From NCBI GenBank assembly GCA_964479405.1, contig CAYZMA010000012.1:1-25369 (forward strand): 25,369 nucleotides of DNA, given 5' to 3'. Made by a program: the position numbers and the translations under genes. Position 1 is the first letter of the stretch. The number at the start of each line of letters is the position of its first letter. This document shows, piece after piece, positions 6,395 through 13,865 of the stretch. This stretch comes from JAMCZU01 sp964479405 (GTDB taxonomy: Bacteria; Patescibacteriota; UBA1384; UBA12157; JAENIV01). The notes below the pieces were generated by a model. It was not told the origin of the DNA, searched no databases, and worked only from the letters and a program-made list of their open reading frames with translations.

Positions 6395-8275
6395 CTAAGC
6401 TTCTTGAGAAACCTTGCTAGAACGGAACATGAGCTCACTATCAAGATTCCACTTATCCGTAGGATACGCCCAAGAGCTGCCGAGCCACAGACCATCCTCG
6501 TCGCGTTCAAGGCGAAAGACGTCCTGACTACCATCCCGGTCAATGAATTGTTTCATGGCAATTCTATACCAATCACCTAATGATTGATCAGTATCTTCGA
6601 GACGCTGACGCGGTCCCACTTCTGCCGGACAAAGTTCTAACCCCAATTCTTCGGCTGTAGCATAGATTTGGTCGGTGGTTGGATTTTGAGTAAAACCAAG
6701 ATCACGGACTTTTAGTCGGACAAGATCAATCGTTTCAGAATTACTTTGTAATGTCTTAAACTCCTCACTTTGAAACATTTTATCAAGCATATCTTGGGCA
6801 TAAGGACTAATATTTATTTTATTTTCTTTAAGCTCTTGCTCTAATTCTTGAGCTGATTTACCACCAATTTCCAGCTCCGATCTTCTGATTTTGCCTTCAG
6901 GAAATGAGGTGTAAATGTGCTCAAAATTAGAAAGCTTTACGAAAATACCCGGAAAAAGCGGGCCAACATAGGCTTTGGTATTTTCACTGATTTCGCTTTG
7001 TGACCAAGCAATTTCTTCTGGGAAGCATTCCATCACTATTGGAGTATCGGCTTTTGGATTGCGCTCTTTTCGCAATTCCTCAATTCTCGGATCCCTTTGA
7101 TAGCCAAAACCTTCAATCTTAGAATTTATTTCATAAAGAAAAATAAGATCGTCTTTATTTAGTTCTTGACCAGCCTTAACTTTGCGTTCAATGCCAGTTA
7201 AAAAGCGCATATTGTCAACTTTTTTTTCATAAGTTTTGCCGTCAGGAAATTCTTCCAACTTTCTTGAAACTACATTATTAATATATGGATCAAGATTTTG
7301 CTCGGAGGCAATACCACGAACTTCGCCAATCTGATCGCCTTGCATTCTGATAGCCACGCGCGGAATAGTTGATTTTCCTTCCTGATCATGCGAGTAAAAA
7401 ACATAAAAGTCGCCACCTTCAAGTTGGGTTTTCGCCGTAGATTCTCCAGCTGTGCACCAGCCGGTACCATGACCTTGTAAGGATTGAACAAGTGGCAGAT
7501 GATCTGAATTTTGATCATATTTTACCCATTGACCATCTGTAATTGTGATTTGCTCAACTGAAGCGGGTGTTACTTTTTCAATCGCCCAAGCATACAATTT
7601 GGCAAAGTTTTCGCTGGTTAAAAGTTTTTCAAATTGCTCTTTTTCTTCACCTTCAAGCGAATCAATGCTTCTGTCTTCGTATTTCTTTTCCATTGCATCT
7701 AAAACATAGGCTAGAGCTTCACGATTAAGATCGGGAAACGGTTTGGTTGTACCTTTTGAGCGTTTAGAAAAGGCATGTCGTTCTTTGTCAAAGCCACCCA
7801 TTTGGGTAACACTGCGCATTGCAAAATATTTAAGCCAGTCAGGGTAAGTGGCATCATCTGACGTGAGATAATCTGTCCAATTGTCCAAACTGCTTTCTTG
7901 ATCAGCAAGGATTACTTCAGTTAATTGGTTGCGTTGCTCTTGTCCAATTTCAACATCGCCATGACCAAGTTCGCGAGCCATGCGCTGTTGATTTTCAAAA
8001 TATGCCTCAGGTATTTCCTCGACTTTGATAACAAATTTATCATGGAGAATATTTTTAAGAGCTGACAAAAGTCGTTCTCGCTCTTCCGGATTTTTGCGAT
8101 CAGTAATTTCCTTAAAACGATCTAAATAATTTTGAATGCGAGAATCGGTATCTTGAGGCAGAGTTTCACCAGTGCGACGTTCTGTCCGTTTTGCCGCCGA
8201 CTCTACTTCTGGACTGTTGTGCAAATCATATTTTTGTTTTAGAAAATCTGGACCGGGACTGCCCTCAATGCTCAT
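6395..8275 (-). CDS. DGR target protein with C-terminal variable region
   Basis: A 626-residue protein without signal peptide or membrane segment, so probably cytoplasmic. The N-terminal 130 residues are charged and helical. A central region contains YPDWLKYFAMRSV, then GHGTGWCTAGEST (about 268-280) and FYVFYSHDQEG, which I do not assign to a characterised family; the TGWCTA...Y-F pattern recalls some uncharacterised phage proteins (weak, from memory). Residues 577-620 are the VR, containing GLWLGSSWAYPTDKWNLD and ELMFRS, consistent with a C-type-lectin-like ligand-binding end as in other DGR targets. The gene starts 11 nt after the thrS stop on the same strand, with AAAGAG as a modest ribosome binding site, so it may be co-transcribed with thrS. 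Confidence 0.9.
   Translation of the reverse strand: MSIEGSPGPDFLKQKYDLHNSPEVESAAKRTERRTGETLPQDTDSRIQNYLDRFKEITDRKNPEERERLLSALKNILHDKFVIKVEEIPEAYFENQQRMARELGHGDVEIGQEQRNQLTEVILADQESSLDNWTDYLTSDDATYPDWLKYFAMRSVTQMGGFDKERHAFSKRSKGTTKPFPDLNREALAYVLDAMEKKYEDRSIDSLEGEEKEQFEKLLTSENFAKLYAWAIEKVTPASVEQITITDGQWVKYDQNSDHLPLVQSLQGHGTGWCTAGESTAKTQLEGGDFYVFYSHDQEGKSTIPRVAIRMQGDQIGEVRGIASEQNLDPYINNVVSRKLEEFPDGKTYEKKVDNMRFLTGIERKVKAGQELNKDDLIFLYEINSKIEGFGYQRDPRIEELRKERNPKADTPIVMECFPEEIAWSQSEISENTKAYVGPLFPGIFVKLSNFEHIYTSFPEGKIRRSELEIGGKSAQELEQELKENKINISPYAQDMLDKMFQSEEFKTLQSNSETIDLVRLKVRDLGFTQNPTTDQIYATAEELGLELCPAEVGPRQRLEDTDQSLGDWYRIAMKQFIDRDGSQDVFRLERDEDGLWLGSSWAYPTDKWNLDSELMFRSSKVSQEA
6417..6548 (-). repeat. 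DGR variable repeat (VR) in target gene
   Basis: The last 132 aligned bases of the target gene before SKVSQEA and stop. Against the TR it carries 14 amino-acid changes: twelve Asn (to D, S, R, G or Y), one His to Arg and one Ile to Leu. Trp, Gly and the hydrophobic scaffold residues are unchanged. An imperfect hairpin (complement of about 6396-6415) followed by six T lies just past the VR and could serve as gene terminator or as the target-side hairpin known from phage BPP-1. Confidence 0.95.
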
Positions 8276-8286
8276 ATAATCTCTTT

Positions 8287-9504
8287 CTAACCATTTAGTT
8301 CTTTTGAAAATTCTTCTATTTTTTGAACTCTTAGGTCTTTTGAACCGCGAGTGCGGACGGTGATATTGCTCTCTTTTTCTTCTTTGTCCCCCACTACAAT
8401 AATATATGGCACTTTTTGAATTTCGGCGTCGCGGATTTTTTTACCAACCGATTCGTTGCGTGTGTCAATTTCGCACCTGATAGATCCCAGATCAGGTACC
8501 CTACCTGTCTGGGATGACAACATTGTTGTCACTTTTTTAGCATAATTTAAATGTTTTTCTGACACCGGCAAGATTATTGCCTGCACAGGCGAGAGCCAAG
8601 TTGGTAAAGCGCCGCCAGTTGATTCTAATAAAACCGCCATAAATCTTTCTACCGAACCTAAAATGGCACGGTGGATAATAACCGGATTTTGTTTTTTACC
8701 TTTTTCGTCAATATAATTTGCTTCCAATCTTTCAGCGGTGGCAAAATCCAATTGAATCGTCCCCATTTGCCAAGAGCGACCAAGAGAATCTTTAACATGA
8801 AAATCAATTTTCGGTCCATAAAACGCACCGTCGCCCTTATTTTCTGTGTAATCAATCTTTTTTTCTTCCAAAGCTTTTTTCAAACCTTCTTCTGCTTTTT
8901 GCCACTCTTGGTCCGTGCCAATTGATTTTTCAGGCCGAGTAGAAAGTTCTACCCGAATTTCAGAAAATCCATATCTCTTATAAGTCTCGTGAATAAAATC
9001 AATCAGTTTTATAAGCTCCGTTTCAATTTGATCTTCGTGACAATAAATATGAGCGTCATCTTGAGTAATAACTCGTGTTCGTAATAAGCCATTTACTTCG
9101 CCCGGTTGTTCGTAACGAAAAACTGTCCCAAATTCCGAAAATTTTAAAGGTAAATCTTTATAAGAATGCATCTGCTCATTAAATATTTTAATTGACCCAG
9201 GACAGCTCATTGGTTTTAAACACCAATCCACTTTTTCTTCTTTCATTTCTTTTTCGTTACCGCAAAAAAAGAGTTTTTCGCGATAATTATCAAAGTGACC
9301 ACTTTTCTTCAAAGTCTCCACATCAATAATGGGCGCTGTTTTTAAATCTTGATAACCATCTTCAGCCAATCGCTTTTTTAAATCATTAACAATCAAATCA
9401 AAAAGTGTTGTCCCTTTTGGCCACCAATAAACGGTCCCGGGAACATTTCGGTTAAAACTAAAAAGCTCTAAAATTCTCCCCAGCTCTTTGTGATCTTGTT
9501 CCAT
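8287..9504 (-). CDS. thrS: Threonyl-tRNA synthetase, short form
   Basis: Class II synthetase charging tRNA-Thr. It begins directly at the catalytic domain (MEQDHKELGRILELFSFNRN, then TVYWWPKG), so the TGS and editing domains of the 640-residue enzyme are missing, as in many CPR bacteria. Zinc ligands are C101 (KPMSCPGS), H152 (DDAHIYC) and H278 (HRAILGS). Motif 2 is FRYEQPGEVNGLLRTR and motif 3 includes GSVERFMAVLLE. The anticodon-binding domain follows (DTRNESVGKKIRDAE). Residues about 326-341 are an insertion encoded by a palindromic repeat. A GAGG ribosome binding site precedes the ATG. Without an editing domain, Ser mischarging would need another guard. Confidence 0.95.
   Translation of the reverse strand: MEQDHKELGRILELFSFNRNVPGTVYWWPKGTTLFDLIVNDLKKRLAEDGYQDLKTAPIIDVETLKKSGHFDNYREKLFFCGNEKEMKEEKVDWCLKPMSCPGSIKIFNEQMHSYKDLPLKFSEFGTVFRYEQPGEVNGLLRTRVITQDDAHIYCHEDQIETELIKLIDFIHETYKRYGFSEIRVELSTRPEKSIGTDQEWQKAEEGLKKALEEKKIDYTENKGDGAFYGPKIDFHVKDSLGRSWQMGTIQLDFATAERLEANYIDEKGKKQNPVIIHRAILGSVERFMAVLLESTGGALPTWLSPVQAIILPVSEKHLNYAKKVTTMLSSQTGRVPDLGSIRCEIDTRNESVGKKIRDAEIQKVPYIIVVGDKEEKESNITVRTRGSKDLRVQKIEEFSKELNG
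8484..8515. repeat. Palindromic repeat inside thrS
   Basis: A strong hairpin: ATCCCAGA (8484-8491) pairs with TCTGGGAT (8508-8515), with an inner stem AGGTA/TACCT. With the following GAC it gives the end GGGATGAC, like the GGAATGAC ends of other repeats here. It is read in frame between the AKKV strand and the RCEIDTRNES motif of the anticodon-binding domain. A short palindrome GACAACATTGTTGTC follows at about 8516-8530. Confidence 0.8.
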
Positions 9505-9534
9505 TTTTTTACCTCAAGAATATCTTACTACAGA

Positions 9535-9563
9535 TTGACAAAATAATAAATACATGCTACAAT
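9535..9563 (+). promoter_or_regulatory. Consensus promoter of the membrane protein gene
   Basis: Perfect TTGACA (9535-9540), 17-bp spacer, TACAAT (9558-9563). AAGGGGG (about 9579-9585) supplies the ribosome binding site for the TTG at 9595. Confidence 0.8.
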
Positions 9564-9594
9564 GTTTTTATCAAACCAAAGGGGGAACGGATGA

Positions 9595-10050
9595 TTGACA
9601 ACTAATAACCACACAGCAATGGCTTTATCGATTGCACTGATGTTCCAAAATGCTGATAGCCTAGAAAAAGCTGTTGTTTTAACTGCTTTAGTCATATCGC
9701 ACTTACCCGCGGATGCTATTCCGCACGGTCACTATTCATCATTATCTAAACTACTCCAAACTCGACTAGGAAGCATTATAGAGCCATGTATTAGCATTAT
9801 TAGTTTGACGTGGTTAGTTTGGCACATTACATCGGCAAACATTCTATGGTTAATCGGCTGTGTCATAGCTACTAACTTATTTGATTTTCTATACTTCGTC
9901 GGCATTGGATTTATTAAACGGCTTAATCATTTTGCCCATTGGTGGGATAAAAACTATGATTATCCCAATAAACTTAGATGGCAGTGGGAAGCAATCCAAA
10001 CCATTGTTCTTCTTACTTTTCTTACACTATCCATCCTTAAATATGGATAA
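9595..10050 (+). CDS. Small integral membrane protein, function unknown
   Basis: A 151-residue protein with about three to four hydrophobic helices (AMALSIALMF, AVVLTALVISHL, ILWLIGCVIATNLFDFLYFV, IVLLTFLTLSIL). Conserved-looking polar pieces in or beside the membrane include NNHTAMA, HLPADAIPHGHY and HFAHWWDKNY. The His/Asp spacing recalls membrane-bound metal-dependent hydrolases (YdjM/DUF457-like), but this is a weak resemblance. The start is TTG: the nearby ATG at 9591 runs into a stop after four codons, while TTG lies 9 nt from a strong purine-rich ribosome binding site. It is monocistronic, with its own promoter and terminator. Confidence 0.75.
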   Translation: MTTNNHTAMALSIALMFQNADSLEKAVVLTALVISHLPADAIPHGHYSSLSKLLQTRLGSIIEPCISIISLTWLVWHITSANILWLIGCVIATNLFDFLYFVGIGFIKRLNHFAHWWDKNYDYPNKLRWQWEAIQTIVLLTFLTLSILKYG

Positions 10051-10059
10051 GACTAACCG

Positions 10060-10087
10060 CCGACACCTCTGGGGTGTCGGTTTTTTT
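10060..10087 (+). terminator. Strong Rho-independent terminator
   Basis: CCGACACC (10060-10067) pairs with GGTGTCGG (10073-10080), followed by seven T. It terminates the membrane protein gene and separates it from convergent glyA. Confidence 0.92.
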
Positions 10088-10091
10088 ATAT

Positions 10092-11348
10092 TCAAACTTT
10101 AATCGGAAATTGGCGACAGAGCCTTAAAACTTCGGCTTTGATTTTGGTTTTGCTTTCTTTCTTAGAAAGGGCTTTAAATATTAGTTCAGCGATTTTTTTT
10201 ACTTCTTTTTCTTTCATTCCACGGGTTGTTAAAGCCGGCGTACCCAACCGAATGCCAGAACCAACAAAAGGTTTTTCCGGATCAAAGGGAATGGTATTTT
10301 TATTACAAATTATATTCACATCTTCCAATATCTGTTGAGCTTCTTTTCCTGTCATTTTAATTGGTCTTAAATCCACAAGCATTAAATGATTATCAGTCCC
10401 GCCCGAAACTATCCGCAGACCTAACCTTTCCAGTTCTGATGCTAAGATTTGGGCATTTTTAACAATTTGCTGGGCGTACTTTTTAAATTGTGGATTTAAC
10501 GCTTCTTTGAAACAAACAGCCATTGCCCCAATTTGATTTTCATGTGGACCACCTTGCATTCCCGGAAAAACCGCCCGATCAATTTTTTTTGAAAGTTCCT
10601 CACCGTCAGGAAGAGTAATGTTTTTACATATAATGATGGCCCCCCGCGGACCGCGCAAAGTTTTATGAGTCGTGGTCATCACCACATCGGCATAAGGAAA
10701 AGGCGAGGAGTGGACTCCACCAACAATTAAACCGGCAATATGTGAAATGTCGGCCAAGAGATATGCACCCACTTTTTTGGCAATTTCGGAAAACTTTTTA
10801 AAATTAATTTCGCGCGCATAAGCTGTCGCCCCACAAACAATTAATTTTGGTTTTTCCTTTTTTGCAATTTTTAAAATTTCATCATAATCTAACATCTCTG
10901 TTTTTGGGTCAACTCCATAAGAAATAAATTTATAAGCGGTGCCAGAAAACCCAATCGGTAGTCCATGAGTAATGTGTCCGCCTTGATCCAATTTCATTCC
11001 CATGACTTTGTCGCCGAATTTTAACAAGGCAAAATAAATTTCCATATTCGCCGGCGAGCCGGAGTAAGGCTGAACATTGGCATGCCACTTGTCCTCTGAA
11101 AGACCAAACATTTTGAGCGCTCGTGATTTTGCCAAATCTTCTACTTGATCAATATTTACTTGCCCCGCATAATATCGCTTGTGCGAGTAGCCTTCAGCAT
11201 ATTTATCGGTTAAAACCGAACCCAAAGCCTCGCGCACCGCCAAACTGGCATAATTTTCGGAAGGAATTAAATCCAAAGTTTCCTGCTCATATTTTTCCTG
11301 AGCTTTAATTAATTTTGCCATTTGCGGATCTTTTGATTTAAGACTCAT
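10092..11348 (-). CDS. glyA: Serine hydroxymethyltransferase
   Basis: PLP enzyme converting serine and tetrahydrofolate to glycine and 5,10-methylene-tetrahydrofolate. Full length (418). Visible motifs: LIPSENYAS, TDKYAEGYSHKRYYAGQ, DISHIAGLIVGG, and the PLP lysine K229 in VMTTTHKTLRGPRGA. The start overlaps the folA stop by 4 nt (ATGA), so the two are translationally coupled. Its product feeds ThyA encoded nearby. Confidence 0.97.
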   Translation of the reverse strand: MSLKSKDPQMAKLIKAQEKYEQETLDLIPSENYASLAVREALGSVLTDKYAEGYSHKRYYAGQVNIDQVEDLAKSRALKMFGLSEDKWHANVQPYSGSPANMEIYFALLKFGDKVMGMKLDQGGHITHGLPIGFSGTAYKFISYGVDPKTEMLDYDEILKIAKKEKPKLIVCGATAYAREINFKKFSEIAKKVGAYLLADISHIAGLIVGGVHSSPFPYADVVMTTTHKTLRGPRGAIIICKNITLPDGEELSKKIDRAVFPGMQGGPHENQIGAMAVCFKEALNPQFKKYAQQIVKNAQILASELERLGLRIVSGGTDNHLMLVDLRPIKMTGKEAQQILEDVNIICNKNTIPFDPEKPFVGSGIRLGTPALTTRGMKEKEVKKIAELIFKALSKKESKTKIKAEVLRLCRQFPIKV

Positions 11349-11839
11349 TTTTGCCTTTCTAATATGACAAATTTATATTTATAGCCATCTGATTCTTTTT
11401 TTTCTTCACTGATGATTTTATTAAATTCTGAATAATCCGGAAAAAATGTGTCAGCTTCTTTTTCTTTATCCACGATAGTTAAATAAAGTCTGTCTGCCAA
11501 TTTAATAGCTTGCTGATAAATTATTCCGCCACCAATAAAAAATATTTCCTCTTTATCATTTTGGCTGGCAATTTTAATAGCTTCGTCAATTGATTTTGCT
11601 ATTTTAACATTATCAATTTTAATATCATCTAACGACAAAACAACATTCAACCTTCCTGGAAGAGGTCGTCCAATTGATTTGTAAGTATTATAACCCATAA
11701 TAATCGGGTGCCCAAAAGTAATTTTTTTGAAATTCTGCAAATCTTCAGGAATATTAAATAAAAGTTTGCCACCTTTCCCAATTCCACGGTTTTTAGAAAT
11801 ACATGCAATAATAGAAATCGTTTGTTTTTTATTTATCAT
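11345..11839 (-). CDS. folA: Dihydrofolate reductase
   Basis: Reduces the dihydrofolate made by ThyA back to tetrahydrofolate with NADPH. At 164 residues it has the family landmarks: IIACISKNRGIGKGGKLLFN, the acidic E in PEDLQNFKK, HPIIMGYNTYKSIGRPLPGR, and FFIGGGIIYQQA for NADPH. The usual Trp of the Met20 loop is replaced (KLLFNIPED). The ribosome binding site is weak (AAAGA). The region just upstream is filled by GTCATTCC repeats, so its promoter has either been displaced or lies beyond the GIY-YIG gene. Confidence 0.96.
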   Translation of the reverse strand: MINKKQTISIIACISKNRGIGKGGKLLFNIPEDLQNFKKITFGHPIIMGYNTYKSIGRPLPGRLNVVLSLDDIKIDNVKIAKSIDEAIKIASQNDKEEIFFIGGGIIYQQAIKLADRLYLTIVDKEKEADTFFPDYSEFNKIISEEKKESDGYKYKFVILERQK

Positions 11840-11850
11840 TCTTTTTAAGT

Positions 11851-11953
11851 TGTCATTCCTACTTTTATATTGTCATTCTTGCTATTCTTTTGTCATTCCT
11901 GCGAAAGGTTGTCATTCCTGCGAAAGGTTGTCATTCCTGCGAAAGCAGGAATC
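11851..11953. repeat. Tandem GTCATTCC units upstream of folA
   Basis: Five units starting TGTCATTC occur at 11851, 11871, 11891, 11910 and 11929 (periods 20, 20, 19, 19). The last three share TGTCATTCCTGCGAAAG; the last continues as the palindrome GTCATTCCTGCGAAAGCAGG plus AATC (11930-11953). There are no distinct spacers, so it is not a CRISPR. Confidence 0.85.
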
Positions 11954-11960
11954 TTATTAC

Positions 11961-12251
11961 CTAGTTGATAATTTCGTCGTATAAATCTGTCCATTCTGGA
12001 TTATTCTTTTCAATTAATTCAATTTTCCAATTCCTCTTCCATTTTTTCATCTGTTTTTCTCGAGTTATTGCAGAATTGATATCTGGAGTTTGCTCATAAT
12101 ATACTAAATGTTTAATGAAATATTTTTTAGTGAAACCATCAACCATGCCATTTCTATGTTCATAAACTCTACGTTTTAGATCACTTGTTATGCCAATATA
12201 CAAAACTCCATTTTTCTTACTTGCCATAATATAAACATAATAGTATTTCAT
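11961..12251 (-). CDS. GIY-YIG family nuclease
   Basis: A single-domain GIY-YIG endonuclease of the short UPF0213/COG2827 type. The YYVYIM strand and LYIGITSDLKRRVYEHRNG give the GIY-YIG core with the catalytic Arg (KRR) and the helix; the metal-binding Glu is in TREKQMKKWKR. The length of 96 is standard. It interrupts the thymidylate gene cluster and lies exactly between inverted copies of the same palindromic repeat (11930-11953 and 12260-12284), suggesting that gene and repeats moved together. The start lies just past the right repeat, with no clear Shine-Dalgarno. Confidence 0.93.
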   Translation of the reverse strand: MKYYYVYIMASKKNGVLYIGITSDLKRRVYEHRNGMVDGFTKKYFIKHLVYYEQTPDINSAITREKQMKKWKRNWKIELIEKNNPEWTDLYDEIIN

Positions 12252-12259
12252 CTTTTAAA

Positions 12260-12284
12260 GATTCCTGATCAAGTCAGGAATGAC
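12260..12284. repeat. Inverted repeat copy on the right side of the GIY-YIG gene
   Basis: GATTCCTGATCAAGTCAGGA plus ATGAC. Its reverse complement starts GTCATTCCTGA and ends TCAGGAATC, matching the left copy at 11930-11953 except in the loop. Confidence 0.85.
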
Positions 12285-12334
12285 ACAAAATGCCATTTTC
12301 CATTCAATTATTAACAATAAAATATATTAAATTC

Positions 12335-13294
12335 TCATTTTTTCTTTTTTCCATCATACAAACCGCCGGCGGCAGTAAGTTCAGCTTTAATCGGAGGATA
12401 TGGATTATAATTTTCTAGAACAATCATTTCGGGCTTGAAATCCTCAAGTTTATTTATTTTTCCGATGATTTTTACTGTTGGAAATGGACGTGGTTTTCTT
12501 TTTAATTGTTCTTTAACTTGTTCAATATGATTATCGTAAATATGAATGTCTCCATAAATATGAATAAATCTACCGGATTTTAATTTTAAAACTTTCGCTA
12601 AAATTGTTGTAAGTAGCGCATAACTTGCGATATTAAACGGAACGCCAAGAAAATAATCACAACTTCTTTGATAGAGTATAAGATCAAGTTTTCCAGCACG
12701 ATTACTTACTTGATACATATTATGACAAATTGGAAATCTAGAGGCATCTTCTCGTTCGGCCATTGAATAAAGATATTCAGGATTCCATGAGTTCACAATT
12801 GCATTGTGAGCATTTGGGTCAGCTGTTAGTTCGTCAATAACCCATTGCAATTGATCTATTGTTTTTCCCTTTTTTCTTGTTGGCCAATGCCTCCACATTT
12901 CACCATAAATACGAGGAAGATTTCCCCATTTTTTAGCAAAATTACTATCTGCTACGATTTTTTCAATAAATTCATCCTTAGTAATTTTTGATTTTGGATT
13001 TTTTTCTTTATAGATTTTATACGGATAATCGTCCCAAATATGGACATTGCGATCAACTAAATATTTAATATTTTTCTGACCAGAAAAAAACCAGTATAAT
13101 TCTTCAATTACACCTTTCCAATACACTTTTTTTGTGGTTAAAAGAGGAAACCCATAATCAAGATCGTAGACATGACGAATCCCAAAAAGACTATGAGTAA
13201 CAACTCCAGTTCCACGATCTTTTTGCTTTACACTATCTTTTAAGATTTCTTTTCCTAATTCAAGATATTGATATTCCGGATGTTTTGTGGGCAT
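12335..13294 (-). CDS. thyA: Thymidylate synthase ThyA
   Basis: Methylates dUMP to dTMP using 5,10-methylene-tetrahydrofolate. Landmarks: RTGV-like GTGVVTHSLFG at the N-terminus, the nucleophile C190 in RFPICHNMYQ (usually PPCH), QRSCDYFLGVPFNIASYALL, and YGDIHIYDNHIEQ. Its length of 319 exceeds the E. coli 264, partly by an insertion at about 90-125 as in long ThyA forms. The usual C-terminus after YNPYPPIKA is extended by LTAAGGLYDGKKKK; the AAGG part comes from a 10-bp palindrome (12363-12372). Normally the C-terminal residue closes over the active site, so this extension is notable. AAAGGAGA precedes the ATG. Confidence 0.96.
   Translation of the reverse strand: MPTKHPEYQYLELGKEILKDSVKQKDRGTGVVTHSLFGIRHVYDLDYGFPLLTTKKVYWKGVIEELYWFFSGQKNIKYLVDRNVHIWDDYPYKIYKEKNPKSKITKDEFIEKIVADSNFAKKWGNLPRIYGEMWRHWPTRKKGKTIDQLQWVIDELTADPNAHNAIVNSWNPEYLYSMAEREDASRFPICHNMYQVSNRAGKLDLILYQRSCDYFLGVPFNIASYALLTTILAKVLKLKSGRFIHIYGDIHIYDNHIEQVKEQLKRKPRPFPTVKIIGKINKLEDFKPEMIVLENYNPYPPIKAELTAAGGLYDGKKKK
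12363..12372. repeat. Short palindrome in thyA C-terminus
   Basis: CCGCCGGCGG, a perfect 10-bp palindrome, encodes Ala-Ala-Gly-Gly in a tail beyond the normal ThyA end. It resembles the 16-bp palindrome in dcd. It is too short to be certain. Confidence 0.5.
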
Positions 13295-13313
13295 TGATTC
13301 TCCTTTTATTATT

Positions 13314-13865
13314 TTAAACTTGTTTTTCTTTTTTAACAGAACTTACTCGCCCCTTTTGCCATTGACCGCGATAAAGATTTGTCTCCCCCGAAATTTCATA
13401 AAATAAAATGTGAACAATTCGCGCGCCAAGCTCAATTTCCATCTCCGCTAGTCCGGCATTATAAAATAAAAAAGAAAGCTCGCCAACGTAGCCCGGCGCA
13501 ACATTGCCACCAGAAAGCACAATTCCTGAACGATATAAAGTACTCCGAAGCCACATATTGGCGGTTAAATTTTCGGGCATATTTACTTTTTCTAAAGTTG
13601 TGACTAAATACGATTCGCCGGGCTTGATTATAAATGATTGTTTTTTATCTTTTTTGTATTCAAAAAGTAATTTTGATTTTGCCGAATCACGTTCTTCTAG
13701 TCCCATAAAACCATGACCCGATATTTCATGAACTTTGCCTAAACATAAATCAAAACCCGAGCCTTCTGGATTTTTTAATTCTCGTTCGCATAAACCTTCA
13801 ACTAATTTTTGTCCGCCAGCTGGCGGATTTACTAATTCCAATAATTTATCAACACCTAAAATCAT
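13314..13865 (-). CDS. dcd: dCTP deaminase / dUTPase family protein
   Basis: A 183-residue protein of the trimeric dCTP deaminase-dUTPase fold: LVEGLCERELKNPEGSGFDL, then MWLRSTLYRSGIVL (holding the S and R corresponding to E. coli S111 and R115) and APGYVGELSFLFYN. By alignment with E. coli Dcd, the catalytic Glu138 (VLEFYN) is replaced by Leu (SFLFYN), so deaminase activity is doubtful; a dUTPase-like or degenerate role is possible. Residues 13-18 (NPPAGG) come from a 16-bp palindrome inserted near the N-terminus. The start overlaps the upstream dCMP deaminase stop (TAATG), with AAAGGA as ribosome binding site. The context supports dUMP supply. Confidence 0.85.
   Translation of the reverse strand: MILGVDKLLELVNPPAGGQKLVEGLCERELKNPEGSGFDLCLGKVHEISGHGFMGLEERDSAKSKLLFEYKKDKKQSFIIKPGESYLVTTLEKVNMPENLTANMWLRSTLYRSGIVLSGGNVAPGYVGELSFLFYNAGLAEMEIELGARIVHILFYEISGETNLYRGQWQKGRVSSVKKEKQV
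13812..13827. repeat. 16-bp perfect palindrome inside dcd
   Basis: TCCGCCAGCTGGCGGA, read as Pro-Pro-Ala-Gly-Gly in frame, sits between the N-terminal helix and the conserved KLVEGL segment. Family members normally pass directly between these elements, so it looks like an insertion. Confidence 0.7.

Noticed and set aside
6139..6580. ORFs on both strands around the VR and the gap to the TR
   Set aside because: Their composition is implausible and they overlap the target gene in other frames; no ribosome binding sites.
11851..11953. CRISPR array
   Set aside because: Units are 19-20 bp with no unique spacers and no cas genes nearby.
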